From an uncultured Saprospiraceae bacterium (lineage in GTDB: Bacteria > Bacteroidota > Bacteroidia > Chitinophagales > Saprospiraceae): 56,220 nt of DNA. This document shows positions 51,186 through 56,220 of the stretch, one piece after another; within the stretch, counting starts at the first letter, position 1; each line of letters starts with the position of its first letter. The stretch lies in assembly GCA_937928405.1 (NCBI GenBank), contig CALFWZ010000049.1, positions 1 through 56,220 of the forward strand, in the 5' to 3' direction. The notes beneath the pieces were generated by a model. That model saw nothing but the letters and a program-made list of their open reading frames with translations. It had not been told where the DNA came from and ran no database searches. The translations under genes were made by a program, and so were the position numbers.

Positions 51186-51290
51186 CTGGTTGGCCTGTTG
51201 GCTGGTTAGCTGGTTGGCTTCCTTCTATCGCAGAATTTGACGGAAGCCAACTAGCTAACAGGCTAAATAGCCAACCAGCCAACTAGCCAG
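51186..51290. repeat. Large AGCCAAC/GTTGGCT hairpin before purN
   Basis: GTTGGCTTCC (51213-51222) pairs with GGAAGCCAAC (51242-51251); outer parts rich in GGCTGGTTAGC on one side and CTAGCTAACAGGC, ATAGCCAACCAGCC on the other extend it. A partial repeat of its 5' arm is at about 51148-51170. It ends six bases before purN. Confidence 0.7.
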
Positions 51291-51296
51291 ACACTT

Positions 51297-51881
51297 ATGC
51301 TTAACATAGCCATCTTTGCTTCAGGTGGAGGCTCCAATGCCGAAGCGATCATCAGACATCTAAAAGATCATGCTGAATTATCAGTTCGACTGATCGTCTC
51401 TAATCGAAAAAATGCGGGCGTACTGGATCGAGCAGATCGACACAATATTGAGAAATTATTGATTGATCGAAAAGGGTTTTACGAAGAAAAAAATATAATT
51501 ACTAGACTAACTACTGCAAAAATTGACCTCATTGTTTTAGCGGGTTTTCTTTGGCTAATTCCTGAATATTTAATTGAGCATTTTCCTAACAGAATTATCA
51601 ACATTCATCCCGCCCTGCTGCCCAAGTACGGAGGTAAAGGGATGTATGGCCACCATGTGCATCAAGCCGTTTTTGATAATAAAGAAAAAGAAAGCGGCCC
51701 CACCGTTCACTACGTCAATGAACATTACGACGAAGGAAATATTATCTTACAAGCCCGTTGTCCATTGACTGCAGCCGATCAACCAGCAGATATTGCGCGC
51801 AAGGTTTTACGCTTGGAACATCAGGTCTATCCGGTGGCCGTAGAGATGGTAGGACGATTTATAATGGAGGAAAGAAATTAA
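51297..51881 (+). CDS. purN: Phosphoribosylglycinamide formyltransferase
   Basis: 194-residue purine synthesis enzyme that transfers a formyl group from 10-formyl-THF to GAR. The phosphate loop FASGGGSNAEAI (about 7-18), catalytic Asn/His in RIINIHPALLPKYGGKGMYG (the N-x-H pair) and the downstream Asp in VNEHYDEGNIILQ are all present. Full length. Immediately after a large hairpin; probably its own transcript. Confidence 0.95.
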   Translation: MLNIAIFASGGGSNAEAIIRHLKDHAELSVRLIVSNRKNAGVLDRADRHNIEKLLIDRKGFYEEKNIITRLTTAKIDLIVLAGFLWLIPEYLIEHFPNRIINIHPALLPKYGGKGMYGHHVHQAVFDNKEKESGPTVHYVNEHYDEGNIILQARCPLTAADQPADIARKVLRLEHQVYPVAVEMVGRFIMEERN

Positions 51882-51996
51882 ATTAGTATTTTAATAAAAA
51901 AGGTATTTCTGTTCTAATAGGACTTCTTCGATCATCTGATTATCTTCTCTGGCAACTTTTAACCTTTTTTTACGATTAAATAGGTAGTATTCTCCT

Positions 51997-52004
51997 TAAA
52001 TTTG
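51997..52004 (+). promoter_or_regulatory. -7 box upstream of the TPR-PD40 gene
   Basis: Consensus TAAATTTG 64 bp before the ATG at 52069; no clear -33 TTG. Confidence 0.4.
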
Positions 52005-52068
52005 TTTAGAAATGGCGATCGAATAGATTGAGAAAATAGGCAAAATATTTTTTATCAACATTCCTTAT

Positions 52069-54024
52069 ATGAAAAGGCTTCTAATAAATATCATCTTTTT
52101 ATCATTGCTTTTTACAAGTAATAATCTTTTAGCTCAAAACTGGAAACAACTTTCCCGCTCTGCTAAAGAATTGAAAAATAAAGGTGACTATGCAGCTGCT
52201 GGCCAAGCTTACGAATCTGCGTACCGACTCAAATCCAGCAAAAAAGAATTTATCAATGCTGCCGGAGAAGCTTATCTCCTTAGCGGGGATTATGTGAGTG
52301 CAGAAAGAGCTTTTGGAAAAATTCAGTCAGATGAAAGATTCCCTTTAGCAGGTCTAAAATATGGTCGTAGTATCAAATCTCAAGGACGCTATCAAGAGGC
52401 AAAAGCAGCTTTAAAAACGTATGCACAAACCTATAAAGGATCAGATAAAGCACTCATTCAAAAATTGGTGGACAACGAAATTGCCGGCTGCTTATTAGCG
52501 GAAGGAATGGAAAATCCAGAGCCACAACCTACCCTATCTCGATTGGGCAATGCCGTAAATTCTTCATCGCACGATTTCGCACCTATTCCTTTCGCCTCTG
52601 GCATTCTTTACTTTACTTCTGCCCGTGCTAAAAAATCAAACATCCTCCGTTCTCGTTTAGAAGGTGGTGAATGGTCGGTTGCCATTGAACCTAAATTACC
52701 AACCGTAGCGACCGGTGCGCTTAGCCAAGGAAGTTTCAGCTCAGATGGTCGGCAATTTTATTTTACCATTTGTAAAAATAATGATTGGAAAGGAGTTCGA
52801 GCCGAATGTGATATTTATGTTACTAGAAAAAAGGGGAATAGTTGGTCTGCTCCCGCTAGATTACGAGAGTATATCAAGATGGAAGGAACTACTGCGATGT
52901 ATCCGTATGTGGTACAAAACGGAAAGCATGAAATCCTCTATTTTGCTTCTGACCGCCCCGATGGATTTGGAGGAATGGATATCTGGTATGCTACTCGACG
53001 AATGGATAGCGATGCTTTTGATTTTAGTTTTCCTAAAAATGCGGGTACAAAGATTAATACCTTAGGAGACGAAATAACGCCTTTTTACGATCCACAGCAA
53101 AGGACTTTATTTTTTAGTTCTAATGGCCATCCAACACTGGGAGGATTTGATATATTCCGCAGTAATGGAGAACCCGACAACTGGAAACAACCAGAAAATT
53201 TAAGACAACCTGTTAATTCTCCCTCCGACGATTTTGGTTATATCTATCAAGATAGTAAAGAAAATATTTTTCTGGTTTCGACGCGTGATTTTAGTGGTAA
53301 AGAAGGAAAAAACGATGCAGACATCTACACCATCAATAAGTTTGGCAGTGGTATGTTTGTAGAAGGTACTGTAACAACTCCTTCTCGTCGCAACAAAAAA
53401 TACAAAGCTGCTTTGTATGAGTTAACCTCCAATGGACAGAAGCGATTATTAGTTTCCCGCTTTTTTGAAACAGAGCATTTCCGATTCGATGTCTTACCAG
53501 AACGAAATTTCAAACTAGAAGTCACGCAAACTGGCGCACCAAAACTTTCTTACGATTTTAATACACACGATACGAATCAGAAGGTTTATAAAAATGATTT
53601 TAAAATAGGGACTCGACCAACGTCCAGTTCTTCCTCAGGAATTACGTCTAGTCATACAAATCCAATTCACCATTCTAACACAACAACCACTCCTACCAAG
53701 CATACTTCCCCTGTTCGAATCAGTACACCAGCACCTACTGCTTCAAATACTATAGAAAAAAATAAAACCTATTCTGGTACCTATTATAAAGTTCAGCTTA
53801 CCGTAGTGGTTGAATTTTACGAACAAAATTCCGAATATGATAAGGTTCGAGCTTATGGAAATATTGATACGGAATATCTGTCAGAGCGAGGTTGGACCCG
53901 GGTGCTACTTTCTCCTTTTTTCACTTTAAAAGAAGCACGTGAAATGATGAACAAAGCAAAAGCAATGGGTTATCCAGATGCTTTTCCTGTACGGTATCGA
54001 GATGGAAAAAGGATGACGCCCTAA
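52069..54024 (+). CDS. TPR-PD40 envelope protein with SPOR-like C-terminus
   Basis: 651 residues. Signal peptide (KRLLINIIFLSLLFTSNNLLAQ, in part), N-terminal TPR units (GDYAAAGQAYESAYRLKSSK, GRYQEAKAALKTYAQ), PD40 propeller blades (GILYFTSARAKKSNILRSR, LYFASDRPDGFGGMDIWYA, LFFSSNGHPTLGGFDIF), a Ser/Thr/Pro linker (about 520-570) and a final domain (TYYKVQLTVVVEF ... WTRVLLSPFFTLKEAREM). Relatives with TPR-PD40 usually end in an OmpA domain (PorE type). Here the end resembles a SPOR peptidoglycan-binding domain. Possibly a structural link between envelope and T9SS; function inferred. Confidence 0.75.
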   Translation: MKRLLINIIFLSLLFTSNNLLAQNWKQLSRSAKELKNKGDYAAAGQAYESAYRLKSSKKEFINAAGEAYLLSGDYVSAERAFGKIQSDERFPLAGLKYGRSIKSQGRYQEAKAALKTYAQTYKGSDKALIQKLVDNEIAGCLLAEGMENPEPQPTLSRLGNAVNSSSHDFAPIPFASGILYFTSARAKKSNILRSRLEGGEWSVAIEPKLPTVATGALSQGSFSSDGRQFYFTICKNNDWKGVRAECDIYVTRKKGNSWSAPARLREYIKMEGTTAMYPYVVQNGKHEILYFASDRPDGFGGMDIWYATRRMDSDAFDFSFPKNAGTKINTLGDEITPFYDPQQRTLFFSSNGHPTLGGFDIFRSNGEPDNWKQPENLRQPVNSPSDDFGYIYQDSKENIFLVSTRDFSGKEGKNDADIYTINKFGSGMFVEGTVTTPSRRNKKYKAALYELTSNGQKRLLVSRFFETEHFRFDVLPERNFKLEVTQTGAPKLSYDFNTHDTNQKVYKNDFKIGTRPTSSSSSGITSSHTNPIHHSNTTTTPTKHTSPVRISTPAPTASNTIEKNKTYSGTYYKVQLTVVVEFYEQNSEYDKVRAYGNIDTEYLSERGWTRVLLSPFFTLKEAREMMNKAKAMGYPDAFPVRYRDGKRMTP

Positions 54025-54075
54025 TTTTAGCTTTGAGTTGGTGAGTTTTTGAGTTATAAAATCCGCACATCAACA

Positions 54076-54096
54076 CCTTGCCTGCCGGCCGGCAGG
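54076..54096 (-). repeat. GC-rich palindromic element, inverted partner of 49292-49312
   Basis: CCTTGCCTGCCGGCCGGCAGG; reverse complement and flanks match the other copy with one base changed. Confidence 0.75.
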
Positions 54097-54102
54097 AATC
54101 TA

Positions 54103-54987
54103 CTAATCTACTAATCCGCCGGTGTGAATCACTACTATACGACTTCCGTTCGGAAAGAATCCTTTTTCAATTAAATCAAAAATGCCGTACAGCAGTTTCC
54201 CCGTATAAATCCATTCTAGCGGAATACCATAGTTTTTTTTGAAAGCAATGATAAACTGATCCAGTTCCACCGAACGACGCGCATAGCCTCCAAAATGATA
54301 ATCGGTATTAATCGACCAATTTTTAGGGTCCGTAATCTCTGCGTCTGAGAGTAATTGTCGAATATCTCTTTGGTGAAAATCTCCTTTTAACACTGAAAAA
54401 CCCAATCCCCTACTTTCTCCATTTAATCCACTAATAATTCCCGCTAGGGTACCTCCTGTGCCACAGGCTAGGCAAATATAATCAGGCATTAGGGAAAGCT
54501 GTTCTTTGATTTCTGCCACGGTACGTGCGCAACCAGGTATGGCATGCATATTGGTTCCTCCTTCTGGCAAAAAATAGTATTCTGGAAATCGAGTTTGGTA
54601 GATGCTTGCGAGCTTTTCTTTATCTCGGTAAGTCGTTCTATCGACGTATTCTATCTTCATCCCCGCCTCGGTAGCAAAGGAAAGTCTGGAATTAAGAGGC
54701 AAGGTCACCTCTCCTCGAATGATCCCAATAGTCGGAAAATCAAATAGTTGACCAGCAGCAGCAGTGGCATAGATATGATTGGAGTAAGCGCCGCCAAAAG
54801 TTATGATCCCTTTCTTTTGCGTTTTTCTCATCTCTTGAATATTGAACTCAAGCTTCCGCCACTTATTTCCAGCAAGGTGCGGATGAATTAAATCTTCCCG
54901 TTTAATCCAGAGATTTATTCCTTTTTTTTCTAAAAAATCGGACTTCAAAACAACTAAAGGACTTGGCAGATTAAGAAAATCACTCAC
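54103..54987 (-). CDS. PLP-dependent ACC deaminase / D-cysteine desulfhydrase family protein
   Basis: 294-residue fold-type II PLP enzyme. The PLP Lys is in HPHLAGNKWRKLEFN (about 44), the substrate loop is TFGGAYSNH, and the phosphate loop ACGTGGTLAGI is intact. Family members act on D-cysteine or 1-aminocyclopropane-1-carboxylate; residues that split the two are not decisive here. Slightly shorter than most (about 330). Single gene, divergent from a structured short transcript. Confidence 0.85.
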   Translation of the reverse strand: MSDFLNLPSPLVVLKSDFLEKKGINLWIKREDLIHPHLAGNKWRKLEFNIQEMRKTQKKGIITFGGAYSNHIYATAAAGQLFDFPTIGIIRGEVTLPLNSRLSFATEAGMKIEYVDRTTYRDKEKLASIYQTRFPEYYFLPEGGTNMHAIPGCARTVAEIKEQLSLMPDYICLACGTGGTLAGIISGLNGESRGLGFSVLKGDFHQRDIRQLLSDAEITDPKNWSINTDYHFGGYARRSVELDQFIIAFKKNYGIPLEWIYTGKLLYGIFDLIEKGFFPNGSRIVVIHTGGLVD

Positions 54988-55084
54988 GATTTGGCATTAT
55001 TCTTGAATTATATAGACAAAGTTATAATAACATTATTTTTAATATAAAAATTACCCCTTAATAACAATTTAAACAAAACACACG

Positions 55085-55138
55085 ATGAAACATCAAATTT
55101 CAAGAAAAGGAGACGGCGGTTACGCCTGGGTTGGATAA
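55085..55138 (+). CDS. Candidate 17-residue peptide
   Basis: ATG at 55085 in an A-rich context (AAACAAAACACACG before it, normal for this phylum), encoding MKHQISRKGDGGYAWVG and a TAA. The unusual GDGGYAWVG end and the terminator 80 bp later make a very short transcript. It may be a leader peptide, a small secreted or modified peptide, or chance within an ncRNA. Not recognised. Confidence 0.3.
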   Translation: MKHQISRKGDGGYAWVG

Positions 55139-55217
55139 AATATCTACCCTTTCCTTACTGTATACTTTGATCATTGATTTGGTCAAATATCACCTGAAAA
55201 AACCCATTTTAAAGCGG

Positions 55218-55249
55218 AAGCCGATTTATTAATTTAGATCGGCTTTTTT
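55218..55249 (+). terminator. Intrinsic terminator of a short transcript
   Basis: AAGCCGAT (55218-55225) pairs with ATCGGCTT (55238-55245), followed by a T-run. It lies 180 bp before the hemolysin III gene and 80 bp after the micro-ORF. Confidence 0.82.
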
Positions 55250-55424
55250 ATTTAACCAGATTGAACGCTGTCTATTCTGACATAGAGCCATCCATTTTAT
55301 CTTTTAGAAGTTATAAAAAAACGCTATTAGATCAAAGGTAAAATTATTTAACAAATTTTTTGGAAACGTTCCACTGGACATCTTGCTAAAATTTATTTAT
55401 TTTTCGGGTAGAACTTACATACCC

Positions 55425-56060
55425 ATGAATAAACAAATCAAACTTACCGGCGAGGACTTTGCCAATATCCTGACCCATAGTCTAGGCCTTATTTTCTTTT
55501 TGGCCGCAACACCATTTTTGATATATCAATTTTTGCAAACCACTAGCATTTTGGCGGTCTTTGGAATAAGTATTTTTTGTTGTTCACTTGTCATGGTCTA
55601 TCTTTCATCTACGATCTACCATTCAGTAACTACCCAACGTAGTCGACGGATTCTAAAAATCATTGATCATATCTGTATTTATTTTCTAATTGCGGGAACC
55701 CATACACCTTTGATTTTTCTGTATATGGATCATTTTTATGGATGGATTTTCGCAGCCGTGCTCTGGCTTTTTGTGATAGCTGGAATATTTTACAAGATAT
55801 TTCTGATTGGTAAATATCAGCGATTATCTTTATTTCTCTATTTTATGATGGGTTGGAGTGCTGTCTTTACGCTGCCTTTTATGTGGGCCTTTATTCCAGG
55901 CACCACCCTTTTGCTTTTAGGCATTGGTGGGTTGTTCTATTCTTTGGGTACGATCTTTTTTGTCTGGGAAAAGCTACCTTATAACCATGCAATTTGGCAC
56001 CTCTTTGTGATTGGAGGCAGTGTGAGTCACTTCTTTGCTTTTGTGTATTGTATTGAATAA
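55425..56060 (+). CDS. Hemolysin III / PAQR family membrane protein
   Basis: 211 residues from the ATG at 55425, seven membrane segments. Family motifs: an N-terminal EDFANILTHSLGL, STIYHSVTTQRSRRILKIID with conserved Ser/His, YFLIAGTHTPL, and a C-terminal pair of His (HAIWHLFVIGGSVSHFFAF). The conserved His and Asp residues form the Zn site of PAQR proteins. Bacterial members (TrhA) influence membrane fluidity; haemolysis is historical naming. I avoid the upstream in-frame Met (55383) because homology begins at KLTGEDFAN. Confidence 0.9.
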   Translation: MNKQIKLTGEDFANILTHSLGLIFFLAATPFLIYQFLQTTSILAVFGISIFCCSLVMVYLSSTIYHSVTTQRSRRILKIIDHICIYFLIAGTHTPLIFLYMDHFYGWIFAAVLWLFVIAGIFYKIFLIGKYQRLSLFLYFMMGWSAVFTLPFMWAFIPGTTLLLLGIGGLFYSLGTIFFVWEKLPYNHAIWHLFVIGGSVSHFFAFVYCIE

Positions 56061-56220
56061 TTTTATTGACAGCGAATTAAATACACTGTGTAATAAATTC
56101 ATTTAAATTTTAGAATGCTTCTTTTTGGCGATTACTTCGTCTAAATTTCATCAAATAGCTACGGCTATTTTCAAAAATATTAGACTCGTACTCCCCAAAA
56201 ATAATCTACTCAAAAAATAA

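Larger units (their letters stand above)
54988..55424. other. Intergenic region with micro-ORF and terminator
   Basis: 437 bp between divergent genes. It contains a 17-codon open frame at 55085, several hairpins, a strong terminator at 55218-55249, and a TGGAA-ACG-TTCCA dyad at 55361-55373 upstream of the hemolysin III gene. Confidence 0.65.

Noticed and set aside
55361..55385. Sigma-54 promoter upstream of the hemolysin III gene (CTGGACATCTTGC)
   Set aside because: GG and GC are separated by 7 bp rather than the required 10.
56100..56200. Further gene or RNA at the right edge
   Set aside because: Only an AATAGC-TACG-GCTATT hairpin flanked by GTCTAA/TTAGAC is visible; the window ends before its context can be judged.

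Overview
The window looks like the chromosome of a Bacteroidota bacterium, plausibly a saprospirian (Lewinella-like) relative; the class is an inference, the phylum is well supported. Support comes from type IX secretion C-terminal sorting domains on four or more secreted proteins, families largely restricted to the phylum (DUF4252, DUF4835, DUF5723, the bamD-rpoZ-coaBC-DUF4835 gene order, an RpoZ of the Bacteroidota type), A-rich leaders instead of Shine-Dalgarno sites, and -7 boxes of the TAnnTTTG type. The DNA is AT-rich. I see no rRNA, tRNA, CRISPR array or prophage.

Layout. 1-1458 is a complete insertion sequence of the DDE_5/IS701 type with perfect 17-bp ends, lying exactly at the window edge. 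1.5-8.1 kb holds CorA and MscS channels, then a TPR protein and two DUF4331 secreted proteins facing away from an ECF sigma/anti-sigma pair. 8.4-11.4 kb encodes a lipoprotein and a DUF5723 outer-membrane protein. 11.4-12.06 kb is non-coding and appears to hold a MITE-like element inserted in a terminator hairpin. 12-19.5 kb has a secreted sugar-dehydrogenase-like protein, HldD, a GH13 alpha-glucosidase with an (alpha/alpha) toroid partner, and a periplasmic thioredoxin-like protein. 19.9-25.1 kb is a seven-gene minus-strand unit: ECF sigma, anti-sigma, three DUF4252 proteins, and an ABC-2 ATPase/permease pair.

25-33 kb carries a small membrane protein, a second MscS, an UPF1-like helicase, an orphan MacB-type ATPase behind a sigma-54 promoter with paired upstream dyads, a DUF2807 protein and a T9SS cargo protein. 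33.3-40.7 kb has FtsK, a cluster of three intergenic repeats, a frameshifted fructosamine-kinase-family gene, a LolA-like protein and a fatty acid desaturase. 40.7-45.5 kb has HupE/UreJ, DUF6702, YidD, HemB and three small unknowns. 45.5-49.3 kb begins with a candidate small RNA and continues with bamD, rpoZ, coaBC and DUF4835. The remainder has a secreted propeller-like protein, PurN, a TPR-PD40 protein with a SPOR-like end, a PLP-dependent deaminase/desulfhydrase, a short structured transcript with a 17-codon ORF, and a hemolysin III family protein.

Themes. Envelope biogenesis (BamD, LolA, YidD, HldD, desaturase, DUF5723) dominates the housekeeping content. Two separate ECF sigma/anti-sigma modules each sit beside phylum-specific secreted proteins of unknown function. 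The intergenic DNA is unusually rich in mobile palindromes; in three places an insertion can be reconstructed at base resolution (an apparent 461-bp element with 13-bp direct repeats, a 30-bp palindrome inside a dispersed repeat, and a palindrome apparently inserted in frame into a lipoprotein signal peptide).
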